A stretch of DNA of 64,000 nucleotides from Paroedura picta. Lineage: Eukaryota; Chordata; Lepidosauria; Squamata; Gekkonidae. Both the position numbers and the translations under genes were made by a program. Where the stretch lies: assembly GCF_049243985.1 (NCBI RefSeq), contig NC_135372.1, positions 63,346,318 through 63,410,317 of the forward strand, in the 5' to 3' direction. The notes below the pieces were generated by a model. It was not told where the DNA came from. It saw only the letters and a program-made list of their open reading frames with translations, and made no database searches. Shown here piece by piece: positions 19,997 to 29,680 of this stretch. The first letter of the stretch is position 1. Every line of letters begins with the position of its first letter.

Positions 19997-20002
19997 AATA
20001 AA
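19997..20002 (+). terminator. vitellogenin polyadenylation signal
   Basis: AATAAA 183 bases after the stop codon. It is the first canonical signal downstream and gives a short 3' UTR of about 200 bases, as is usual for vitellogenin mRNAs. Confidence 0.8.
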
Positions 20003-20078
20003 CACTGGCATTCAAAAAGAAAAAAAATGCATTGAAGGCTCTTTCAGTATTTCAGTATATATGCATAAAGGTGAACTG

Positions 20079-20083
<5 letters not shown>

Positions 20084-20113
<30 letters not shown>
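20084..20113 (+). repeat. GT microsatellite
   Basis: Run of about 14 TG units just after the vitellogenin polyadenylation signal. Confidence 0.95.
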
Positions 20114-20114
<1 letters not shown>

Positions 20115-20539
20115 TTGGATACTTTCCAACCTAAGTGGAAATAAAATCAGCACCCAAACCCACATGTATAAAATAATCTAGTCTCCCTGAGGGTATAGCT
20201 GTGTCAAGTTGTTTTTTTTTTCATTTACTCCTCTTGTCCTTAAGAAAATGGCTTCCCCTTCCTACACCACTCCCCAGGATGTGTTCTTGATTTGCTTAGA
20301 GATTTCAGAATTAATGATAAAATATGGGTTGGGTCCAACCAGCTTTTCAGCTGGTGAAAAAGGAGCAGATCCCCTTTGGCCACCAGAAAGGCTTTGCAGG
20401 AAATCATGGAACCTGCAGCAGAGGGAGCATAGTAAGGAAGGGAAAACAAAATAACAGACTCTATCAACCAAAATTAAATGTGTGTGTGTGTAATTTTATA
20501 TTAAATCACTTACCCTATTGAATGGGAAAGTGTCTAAAG

Positions 20540-20880
20540 CAGCCCTTTTCAACCTTTTGACTGTGGAGGAGCCCCTAAAATAAATTTTCAAACTTTGAAG
20601 ACCTCTGGGAGCGATGCCAGCTGGCTATGCTTCCCTGTCACACCCCCTAGAAGTGACATATCACACCCTCCTTTCGCTCCCCTTCACATACCCCTTTACT
20701 ACTACTATGGTGGCTCTGCCTCATGTTGGCTTGAAAAAATGACAGGAGCTGAGAATATAGCCCATCCCACCCATACCACAACAGAACCAACTCTCCCCCC
20801 TTTTTTACACCCACAGCCTAACCACCGAGCCCTCTGGGCAAAGGTAGGCAAGAGACTGTGTGTATATGAAAACCCGCCCA
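20540..20880. mobile_element. hAT-type element fragment, one end recognisable
   Basis: Begins CAGCCCTTTTCAACC, then GAGGAGCCCCTAAAAT. Inverted, the right end of the element at 56036-56403 reads CAGCCCTTTTCAACCATGG and then a similar GAGGAGCACCTGAAAT. No matching far end or 8-bp duplication was found, so it may be cut off by the neighbouring LINE. Confidence 0.45.
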
Positions 20881-20884
20881 TCTC

Positions 20885-22120
20885 AAAAGAAATTAAAGAA
20901 AACATCATCACTCCCCCCCCAGGGTCCCTACCTCCTTCACTTCATCTACTAGCTCTTGCTTGTTGGTCAGTGTTAACTTGAGTGTGGTGAAGCCTCTCAT
21001 AGGTTCCTCCTCAGTTGATAAATGAAATTGTCAGCCAGGCAGGTCAGAAAGCTGCACAGCTCTGAACACTTAACAGAGTTTGTTTCCCTAGCACGAACCA
21101 GGGAAATTGAAGTCACCCATAATTGCAAGATCCTGATGTCTATCACGCTGCTCAAGGAGATCAGCATCCACATCCTCACCCTGGTCAGGCAATCTATAGC
21201 AGACACCAACCACTATACTCCTTGATTTTCCCGACTTTGTCTTCACTCAGATACTTTCCACTGAAGTGTCACTCTTCTCCTCTACTTCTTGACAGGCAAG
21301 TCCTCTCCTCACATACAGCACCACTCCACCTCCTCTTCTACCTTTTCTAGTTTTTGTGAATTCATATCCATCCACTGACTACAGCATTCTAATAATGGGA
21401 ATCATTCCACCAAGTCTCTCTAATACCTACTAAATCATATCTGTCTGCATGAGAGGCTTGAGCTCTTCCTTTTTATTGCTCATGCTTCAGGCATTGGTAC
21501 ATCAGGCACCTGAAGCCTCTCACTCTTGGTCCCATTTGACTAGACCTCCCCAGGCGGGCCATCAGTATTTGCTCTCCTACATTAGAATTCTTATGCTGGA
21601 CGTCTCCTTCCCCTTGTGGCTTCAGTTTAAAGTTATCCTGATGAATCTCCCCGGGTTCCTGCAAAACACATTATTCCCCAACTTAGATAAGTGAAGTCCC
21701 TCCTGTGCCAACAGATCTTCTTCTAGAAAACTTATCCCTTGGTCCCAGAATTCAAATCCTGCCAGCACCACCAAGGTAGCCAGCAGTTCACCTCCATTAT
21801 CTTCAGTTCCCAACTCCTTCTTCCCTTTACAGGCAAGATTAAAAACTACATGTGCCCCCATTTGTTTCAACTGACCCCCAAGAACTTCATAGTCAGCCTT
21901 AATACATGCAACTGTGTTCATGGTCATGTTGTTTGTTCCCATTTGGACCATCACAAATGGATAATGACCCATAGGTTTGATCAGTTTTGGTATCCAGTCC
22001 ATAATATCTTTATTCTTTGCCCCTAGCATGCAACACACTTCTCAGACTAGGGGATCAGGCCTAGCCATGGGCTGTTCCATGCACCTCAGCAGCAAGTAAC
22101 TGATGATCAACACTTTCCCT
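20885..22120 (-). mobile_element. CR1-type LINE, 5' part: esterase-like ORF1 and start of endonuclease
   Basis: On the minus strand 22115-21622 codes a decayed SGNH/GDSL esterase-like domain as found in CR1 ORF1 (EVCCMLGAKNKDI, PFVMVQMGTNNMT, LLAQEGLHLSKLGNN). Beyond it, 21430-20890 shows an apurinic endonuclease start with several frame changes (DLVGIRETWWNDS; AIMGDFNFPGS; LTNKQELVDEV; VGTLGG). ETWW and GDFN are endonuclease signatures. The reverse transcriptase does not follow on this strand. Decayed and not functional. Confidence 0.75.
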
Positions 22121-22655
22121 TTATTCCAGAAGAGTTTGGTGCTGAGGGTCAGCAAAATAGTGGGAAAAAATTATATCCCCATATATGCAAACATTTTGCT
22201 AGACATCCCATTTCATTGATTAGGCCTGGAGAAAAGCCACTTGAAAAACAGGGGTTTGAAAAAGTTCCTTGGTGTGACCTTACTCCAAATCATGGAATCA
22301 AGTGCTTAGAGAAGGACCTGTTTACTGCCAGTATTTTTAGGTACTCAGGATCACTTTACACATTCCAAGAATTGACATGTTTTTATTAAAGTGCTTCTCA
22401 GGTTTAGTTGTAGAATTTTGTATTTTCAGCCTTTAAAATGGAGAACAAAGCTAGCAAAATTGAAAGTGGCCAGCAGAGGGAGCTCTGGGGAGTTTACTGT
22501 AATCAGACAAGGGGACTTCATTTTGCAGAACCCAGATGTCTTGAAACTGTTTTAAAACTATTTCACCTGCATATATTCCCCCATAAACTGTATTGTACAA
22601 ACACAAACAAAGTAAAGCAAACTAGTTATACATATTTTCTATATCATCATAATCT
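22121..22655. other. unassigned sequence between two opposed CR1 parts
   Basis: About 530 bp without recognised LINE coding on either strand and no gene-like frame. GGCCAGCAGAGGGAGCTCTG at 22468-22487 looks repeat-like but was not assigned. Confidence 0.4.
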
Positions 22656-24627
22656 ATTTGGATGAACAGAGAACTTCAAGAGGAACTAAGAAAGAAAAGG
22701 AAAATGTTCAGGAAATGGAGGGAAGGACAGAGCTCTAAAGAAGAGTACCTACAGTTTACTAGGCACTGTAGATCAATCATCAGAAAGGCCAAAGCTGAGA
22801 ACGAGCTAAGATTGGCCAGGGAAGCCCATTGTAACAAGAAAAGATTTTTTAGTTATGTGAGGAGCAAACATAAAGTAAAAGAGGCAATAGGCCCACTGTT
22901 GGGTGCGGATGGACAAATTCTAACGGAAGATGCAGAGAAAGCAGAAAGGCTTAGTGCCTATTTTACATCTGTTTTTTCCCACAGGTCAAAGGGTTTTGGC
23001 ACATCTAGAGATGGCAGTAGGATAGTGTCTGGGTGGCAGGTTAACATGGATAGAGAGGTTGTCGAGAGGCATTTAGCTGCACTGGATGTTCAAATCCCCT
23101 GGGCCGGATGAAATGCACCCGAGAGTGCTCAAAGAACTTTCCAGAGAACTTGCACAGCCCTTGTCCATCATCTTCAGGACCTCTTTAAGGACTGGAGATG
23201 TCCCGGAGGACTGGAAGAGAGCAAACGTTATTCCGATCTTCAAAAAAGGGAGGAAGGATGACCCGGGAAACTACAGACCAGTGAGTCTGACCTCTGTTGT
23301 GGGGAAGATAATGGAGCAGATATTAAAGGGAGCGATCTGCAAACATCTGGAGGACAATTTGGTGATCCAAGGAAGTCAGCATGGATTTGTCTCCAACAGG
23401 TCTTGCCAGACCAACCTGGTTTCCTTTTTTGACCAAGTAACAGGTTTGCTGGATCATGGAAATTCAGTTGATATCATTTACTTGGATTTTAGTAAAGCTT
23501 TTGACAAGGTTCCTCATGACGTTCTGATGGATAAGCTGAAGGACTGCAATCTGGATTTTCAGATAGTCAGGTAGATAGGGCATTGGTTAGAGAACCATAC
23601 TCAAAGAGTTGTTGTCAATGGTGTTTCATCAGACTGGAGAGATGTGAGTAGCGGGGTACCTCAGGACTCGGCCCGGTACTTTTTGACGTATTTATTAATG
23701 ATCTAGATGAGGGGGTGGAGGGACTACTCATCAAGTTTGCAGATGACACCAAATTGGGAGGACTGGCAAATACTCCGGAAGATAGAGACAGAGTTCAACG
23801 AGATCTGAACACAATGGAAAAATGGGCAAATGAGAACAAGATGCAATTTAATAAAGATAAGTGTAAAGTTCTGCATCTGGGTCAGAAAAATGAAAAGCAT
23901 GCCTACTGGATGGGGGATATGCTTCTAGGTAACACTGTGTGTGAACGAGACCTTGGGGTACTTCTGGATTGTAAACTAAACATGAGCAGGCAGTGTGATG
24001 CAGCAGTAATAAAGGCAAATGCCATTTTGGGCTGTATCAACAGGGGCATCACATCAAAATCACAAGATGTCATAGTCCCATTGTATATGGCACTGGTCAG
24101 ACCACATCTGGAGTACTGTGTGCAGTTCTGGAGGCCTCACTTCAAGAAGGACGTAGATAAAATTGAAAGGGTACAGAGGAGAGCGACGAAGATGATCTGG
24201 GGCCAAGGGACCAAGCCCTATGAAGATAGGTTGAGGGACTTGGGAATGTTCAGCCTGGAGAAAAGGAGGTTGAGAGGGGACATGATAGCCCTCTTTAAGT
24301 ATTTTAAAGGTTGTCACTTGGAGGAGGACAGGATGCTGTTTCCATTGGCTGCAGAGAAAAGGACACGCAGTAATGGGTTTAAACTTCAAGTACAACGATA
24401 TAGGCTAGATATCAGGAAAAAGATTTTCACAGTCAGAGTAGTTCAGCAGTGGAATAGACTGCCTAAGGAGGTGGTGAGCTCCCCCTCACTGGCAGTCTTC
24501 AAGCAAAGGTTGGATACACACTTTTTTTGGATGCTTTAGGATGCTTAGGGCTGATCCTGCGTTGAGCAGGGGGTTGGACTAGATGGCCTGTATGGCCCCT
24601 TCCAACTCTATGATTCTATGATTCTAT
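22656..24627 (+). mobile_element. CR1 LINE: reverse transcriptase and 3' end
   Basis: ORF2 starts here after the endonuclease (WMNRELQEELRKKRKMFRKW). It continues through SPGPDEMHPRVLKEL, KKGRKDDPGNYRPVSLTSVV, LDFSKAFDKVPHDVL, the catalytic FADD (about 23742) and the C-terminal RRLRGDMIALFKYFKG to VFKQRLDTHF. It is open in three overlapping pieces (22656-23111, 23086-23574, 23715-24539), so there is one frame change near 23095, a stop near 23573 and another frame change near 23670. The end is the CR1 hallmark TTGGACTAGATGGCC plus tandem ATTCTATG. It is 5' truncated and fairly young by the small number of breaks. Confidence 0.93.
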
Positions 24628-24789
24628 TTCTATTTTGCAGTGTCACGTTAGAAACTGTAACATGTCATGCTTCTTACAAAAGTGCATGGCACAATATAGA
24701 CCATTTACATATTTCCACAATGTGATCAGCATATACGTCCGTATGCAAATATGCATAGCTATAAAAGCAAGTACTTCAAATAAAGACAT

Positions 24790-25733
24790 CTTGCCAAGTT
24801 ATTTGTACAAAGCAGTATCTTTCAAGGTCAGCCAAGGAGTGAGACAAGGGTGTATCTAATCACCCTTTCTTTTTAACCTTTATGCAGAGGTAATTATGCG
24901 GAAGCTTAATCTGGAAGAATCTACGATCAGAGTAAAAATTGGAGGTCGTAACATCCACTATGCGGATGATACAACTCTCTTTGCGGAATCGGAGCATGAT
25001 ATGAAGACCTGGATAAAGAGACTAAAAGAAGAAAGTGAAAAGATGTGGTTATACTTAAATATCAAAAAGACCAAGATTATGACAACTACTGGCAGTAGCA
25101 CCAAAGTCACGATTGACAATAACAACATTGAATGTGTTGATGATTTCATCTTTCTTGGCTCTATGATCACTCAAAGTGGTGGATGCAGCCGTGAAATCAA
25201 ACGGCGAATAACACTGGGCCGGAACACAATGTTAGGCATGAACCGAATATGGAAAAGTAAAGATATCAGCCTTAACACAAAATGCTGGCTAGTCAACACC
25301 ATTGTCTTCCCCATAACAAGCTATGGGTGCAAAAGCTGGACCCTAAAGAAAGAAGAGGAGGAAAATAGATGCTTTCAAATTATGGTGTTGGAAACGAATG
25401 CTGTGAATACCATGGACAGCCAAAGTTACCAACAAGACAGTTTTAGAGAGGAGCAAACCAACTATGTCATTATAAGGCAAGATATTACAGATAAAGCTCA
25501 CTTACTTTGGACACATCATGCAATCAAACTTGTTAGAAAAATTATTAATGCTCGGCATGGTCAGTAGCAAAAGGTAACGTGGTCGCCAAAGGATCTGCTG
25601 GCTCGACACGATGTAAGCCGACACAGAAATGACCATGAACCAACTAAAAGAAGCGGTCATTGACACGTGGCAGAAACTTTCCTATAGAATCGCCGAGGGT
25701 CGGACACGACTGAACAAATGACATCATCATCAA
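24790..25733 (+). mobile_element. RTE/BovB-type LINE, 3' fragment
   Basis: Reverse transcriptase segment GVRQGCI(stop)SPFLFNLYAEV, catalytic YADDTTLFAES, KESEKMWL-like, KKTKIMTTTGSS, FIFLGSMITQSGGCSREIKR and SYGCKSWTLKKEEE. The order and wording are those of RTE-clade BovB elements. The 3' end GGTCGGACACGACTGAACAA followed by ATC/ATG tandem is the BovB-type tail. 5' truncated, with an in-frame stop and loss of frame beyond 25560. Confidence 0.85.
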
Positions 25734-25929
25734 TATCTTTATTCCATGGAGAAAGTCAATATTCTTCAAGGTTACATGGACACACTATCCTTAAAGTGCT
25801 TTACTTGGTCCTCAGCTTATGTACTGTATTTGATAAGCTTGTAAAAGGGAGAACAAGCTTCCAACCCAAGATTAAATGTATGCTTGAAATAGTTTCCCAT
25901 TTCCTTTTCCAGCTATTTGAAGGAAATTG

Positions 25930-26780
25930 GTAGAAGACTGCAGCTGGGGTTAAATACAGTTGTGCAGATCTGGAATTCAATGATAGCCAGTGCAGCAGCT
26001 GGGAAGCAGGCCAAACATGTGCTCTCCATGGGGTCCTCATAAGGACCCTAGCAGCCACATTCTGCAACAGCTGTAGTTTCCATATCAAAGTCAAGGGTAA
26101 AAGGTAAAGGTATCCCCTGTGCAAGCACCGGGTCATGTCTGACCCTTGGGGTGACGCCCTCTAGCGTTTTCATGGCAGACTCAATACAGGGTGGTTTGCC
26201 AGTGCCTTCCTCAGTCATTACCGTTTACCCCCCAGCAAGCTGGGTACTCATTTTACCGACCTCGGAAGGATGGAAGGCTGAGTCAACCTTGAGCCGGCAG
26301 CCGGGATTGAACTCCCAGCCTCATGGGCAGAGCTTCAGACAGCATTTCTGCTGCCTTACCACTCTGCGCCACAAGGGGCTCTTAAATCAAGGGTAGGCAT
26401 GTATAAATCAAGTTACAGAAATCTAGCCTGCATGTAACTGATGCCATGGATTGCTGCGGCCTGGTGCAGGTGGGAAAACACCTGCTGAGCTACCCTTGTA
26501 ATCTGATCTGCACCTCCATTGTGAGGCAGGCGTCAAAGATTACCCCCAAGTTCCAGTGTGTGCTGCTTCCAGTTGTACCCTGTCCAGACTGGGGAGGAAT
26601 GCTTCTGCTTCTGGTTCCTTCCTACCCTGCCAGAGGACTGGCATCTTCAGGGGATTTAGTGTCAGGCAGCTGTGTTGGAGCTCCCTGTCACAGCAGTCAG
26701 ACACCTGGCCAAAGATTTGGGAGAATCAATGCTTCTGTATTTGTGGAGCCTACGTTCTGGAGGATCTCCCACTTTACATT
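25930..26780 (-). mobile_element. L2-type LINE fragment, minus strand, interrupted by a SINE
   Basis: Minus-strand peptide IHGISYMQARFCN, then after the SINE KLQLLQNVAARVLMRTPWRA and LLHWLSL. This is the C-terminal reverse-transcriptase region of L2 elements, as in the better copy at 57385. The SINE at 26098-26386 splits it. The part above 26460 is non-coding, and its assignment is less sure. Confidence 0.65.
26098..26386 (-). mobile_element. tRNA-derived SINE with BovB-like tail, minus strand
   Basis: Minus strand starts AAGAGCCCCTTGTGGCGCAG, carries GGCTCAAGGTTGACTCAGCC and CCTTCCGAGGTCGGTAAAAT, and ends with GGGTCAGACATGACCC and a tandem ACCTTT tail. The short repeat TCAAGGG is found at both sides (26091-26097 and 26387-26393). 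The plan is that of Sauria-type SINEs. Nested in an L2 LINE. Confidence 0.85.
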
Positions 26781-27012
26781 CTCACTTTCCAACCAAATGT
26801 CATTATTTGCCCTTGTGGCAAAGAAAATAAGGGCCAAAGTGGTCCTGCAGAGAGCAAATACCTAGAATAGCTATAGGATAGGTGGATGTATGTAATCTGG
26901 AAATGTTTTTATAATGTTAATTATTTTCTGAGATTGCACATTCTCTCATTTACTTTTTTATTACTGATTTGAAATGTTTTAAATCCTTTTATATTTTCCT
27001 TTTATATTGTAA

Positions 27013-27509
27013 CTAGCTTCAAAGCCTGTTCCTAAGAATGGGCCTTGAAAGGGCCCCCTCCCCTGGCCAGGCAGCTTAAGGTGGCTTTGGGCTGCAGCTC
27101 GCAGCTGGATCAAGTGGGGCAGGTGGGGGCTGGCCAGCTCGTTAGCAGGCCCAGGTCAGAGCTCCTTAGCAGGCAGTCAGCAGGATGGGAGGCCCTTGTT
27201 AGCAGGCCCTGCTTGGCAGGAGGACCTCGTTAGCAGGGCCAGCCTGGCAGGCCAAGAGACCCTCGTTAACAGGGCTAGCCTAGCAGGCCCGGAGGCCCTC
27301 GTTAGCAGGCCCTCCACCATGACCCTGTGCCCAGGGGCCTCTCCCCTTACCTGCTGCTGGCTCCAGGCACTGAGGCGCGTCTAAGAGCAAAGGGGCTAGA
27401 GTCCAGGGATGGAGGGCAGGAGCTCCAGGGGCCCTATTCCAACTTGGACAGCCAGACATGTCCGACCCCCAAGGCTGTTTCACAAATATATAGAGGAACC
27501 ATGGGTAGA
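27013..27509 (-). mobile_element. short non-autonomous Helitron-like element, minus strand
   Basis: On the minus strand it starts TCTACCCATGG (27509), similar to the start of the elements at 11572 and 50418 in sharing CTATATATTT. It ends with a hairpin (GGCCCATTC...GGAACAGGC, about 27023-27043), then TTTGAAGCTAG, flanked by T. Host bases on both sides give the A/T insertion site. The body is GC-rich with an internal tandem repeat (27130-27315). Confidence 0.6.
27130..27315 (+). repeat. imperfect minisatellite inside the Helitron-like element
   Basis: Five to six decayed copies of a unit of about 37 bp around the core CTCGTTAGCAGGCCC, with GGAGGCCCTC and CAGCCTGGCAGG between. It accounts for the repeated frames seen here; no gene. 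Confidence 0.75.
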
Positions 27510-27539
27510 TAAGGATGGCCTATGGCTACATGCAATAAA

Positions 27540-27860
27540 ATCTGACTTGACTTGATTCAGGAGAAGTGTTCAGCTGGTCACTCACATACAGATAGAGCTG
27601 GGTGTCATCCGTATACTGGTGACATCCTAGCCCATATCTCTGAACAAACTGAGCTAGAGGGCACATGAAGATACTGAATAGTATCAGTTACAGAATTGCA
27701 CCATGATATTCTGCACTGGAGCTGGCAATGGTGTGACTGCTCTTCCCTGATGGCAATTCTGTACCAACCTTAGAGAAAGGAAATCAACCACTGCAAAAGT
27801 GGCCCCCATATCTCTGCATTGGCAATGTGGCGAGTCAGTGAATTCAGGGGAAGTGTTGCA
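27540..27860 (-). repeat. LINE-related non-coding fragment, family uncertain
   Basis: Contains GAGCTGGGTGTCATCCGTAT and CTGGTGACATCCTAGCCC, a phrase I associate with antisense 5' regions of L2-type LINEs in reptiles. No coding frame. The assignment is from memory. Confidence 0.35.
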
Positions 27861-28249
27861 GTTGTTCTAGCACTTTCAGATCGTTTGGCTCCAGGGAACA
27901 CCAGGAAACTTCATTTCTATGCCATGGCCTTTGACTTACAGGGGGTCTCCTTTGCAACTTGACTGCTACATGCATCTGTTCAAATCTGGGGTTCTGATTT
28001 TCTCATTTTATATTGCCTTCCTATAAAAGGAAGTCCTGAATCCGTCTCTGGGATGAATTGTGGATTTAATGGATGTTAACCACTGAAGTTTAAATTAGAA
28101 GAGACAAGTAGTGTCAAGGAACATGCTTAATCAAGGAATATGTGGTTTATCTGTGTTAGACAGGCTTGCAACATGAGGATCTGGAGGCAACAGCAGCAGC
28201 CAAGGTTGCATTTTACCAGCTTAGACTAGTTCGCAAACAAAATCAGTAA

Positions 28250-28475
28250 CGTCTGCAGGGCCCCTGAACCTCCCTCCCAAGAACTCATACACCTGAACCA
28301 TGGACCTGTTTGAACTGTTATAAATTAGACTGTTACCTTCAGTTATGGTTGCTATTGTTATATTTATACAGTCCATTTATATGTCAAGTTATGCAGAAAC
28401 AAAGTTTTATGTATTCTTTATGTTCCATGTGAACCACCCTGAGCCTCAGAGAAGGGTGGTATACAAATAAAATTA
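28250..28475 (+). repeat. LINE 3'-end fragment
   Basis: The end GTGAACCACCCTGAGCCTCA, then GGGTGGTATACAAATAAAAT, is the standard L2/CR1-like tail. Nothing coding. Confidence 0.5.
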
Positions 28476-28554
28476 CTGGGGCTGCCTTTTGAAAATTGTC
28501 TAGAAACTACAACTAGTTTCATGATTGGCTAGCTACATGGAACATGTTATGCCA

Positions 28555-28755
28555 ATTTTTTGTGAGCTAGTTTCCAGGCCCAATTCAAATTGCTGGTTTT
28601 AATCTTTAAAGCCGTCAATAGTCTGGGTCTTAGGTTCTTGAGAGACAACTCACTATTATGAGATCCCATTAGGATTTACTATTTATTACAGATTAACCAC
28701 CTTGTGGGTTGCTCCTTAGAAAGTGCATAAGTATTTCAATAAATAAATGTCAAAT
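28555..28755 (+). repeat. L2-type LINE fragment
   Basis: Decayed plus-strand coding remnant readable as FKLLVLIFKAVNSLGLRFLR-like across small frame changes, then ACCACCTTGTGGG and an AATAAATAAATG tail. Confidence 0.45.
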
Positions 28756-29039
28756 TCGGTAAGGATGCCACTTACAGCGACGTTTGGTGTTTTTAAATAA
28801 CATTGTATGGATTTTTTATTATTGCTTGTACATGAGACCTTGGTGTTTGCCATCTGGACTTAAGAGACTTATTACTTTCAGATCTGTCAATGATTTCTAA
28901 AGAAGCCCAACACGCTTTCACTCAAACATTTAAAATATTGCTAATCCTGCACTCTCAATCACCCTCCTCCCGGATCTATTTAAAGAACTGCATTTGTCTG
29001 AGCAACCTACTTCCAGTTCCCTTTGCGCTTGCCTTGTGA

Positions 29040-29680
29040 TCACGTCACACGCCCTTTTGCCAGAATTCGCCCTCTGTTCGTTCGGGCAAGGGCCGCATTG
29101 CACAGAGGAAACCCTTGCGAGAACTCTCACTTCCCTTCTGTCCCACTTTCTCTAATTTGCAGCCATCAATAAGGGTCTTCCCGACAAGCAACTCTTCGAA
29201 GGTCACTCCCTCCACAGCCCCAAGGGCTTCCAGGCGCCGGTTCCCCGGAGCGCTCCCGCCCGCCCGCCCGCCCGCTCGGGCCAGGGCCACGCCCCCACCT
29301 TGCCCATTAGATAAGCAATCGGCAGGCGAGCACCCGAGGCACAGCGACGGGCTTTTCCCGGGGCTCCAAGGCCGATCCTCAACCACGACACCCCCGCCGG
29401 AGGCGCTGACTCGCGAGGAGGGCCCAGCAGCATGAAGCGGTTGCTAAGCAGCCGAAGCGGCGCATGGCTCTTGACGGCGCTCTTCCTGCAGCTGCGGCTG
29501 GGCTGCGGCACGTGCCCCTGCGAAGACCCTTCGCTGTGCAACCCCATCTCCGGCACCAGAGAGTTCGAGGTGCGCGTGCGCAGCTGTCCCCAGGCTTTTG
29601 TGGGCGGGGAGAGAATGCGCAGACGGGGATTGGCGAGGGAGCTCAGGACCCTCCGGTTAGCCGAACCTTAGTGACGGGCG
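29040..29680 (+). promoter_or_regulatory. CpG island at the CTBS start
   Basis: Sharp rise in GC and CpG against AT-rich surroundings. There is a tandem CCCG tract at 29258-29276 (CCCGCCCGCCCGCCCGCCCG) and a GC-box-like CCACGCCCCCAC at 29286-29297. It covers the presumed CTBS promoter, 5' UTR and exon 1. No TATA box is evident, which fits a housekeeping lysosomal gene. Confidence 0.75.
29432..29569 (+). CDS. CTBS: CTBS exon 1: signal peptide
   Basis: 46 codons from ATG to a GAG|GTGCGC donor, phase 0. It encodes a basic start (MKRLLSSRSG), a hydrophobic core and a likely cleavage before TCPC, ending GTREFE. The next exon continues VFVFQVGGKDW, as in the mammalian protein. Confidence 0.92.

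Noticed and set aside
26128-26145. GGTCA-TGTC-TGACC, resembling an oestrogen response element near a vitellogenin gene
   Set aside because: Spacing is four bases instead of three, it is part of the SINE consensus tail, and it lies about 6 kb downstream of the gene's end.
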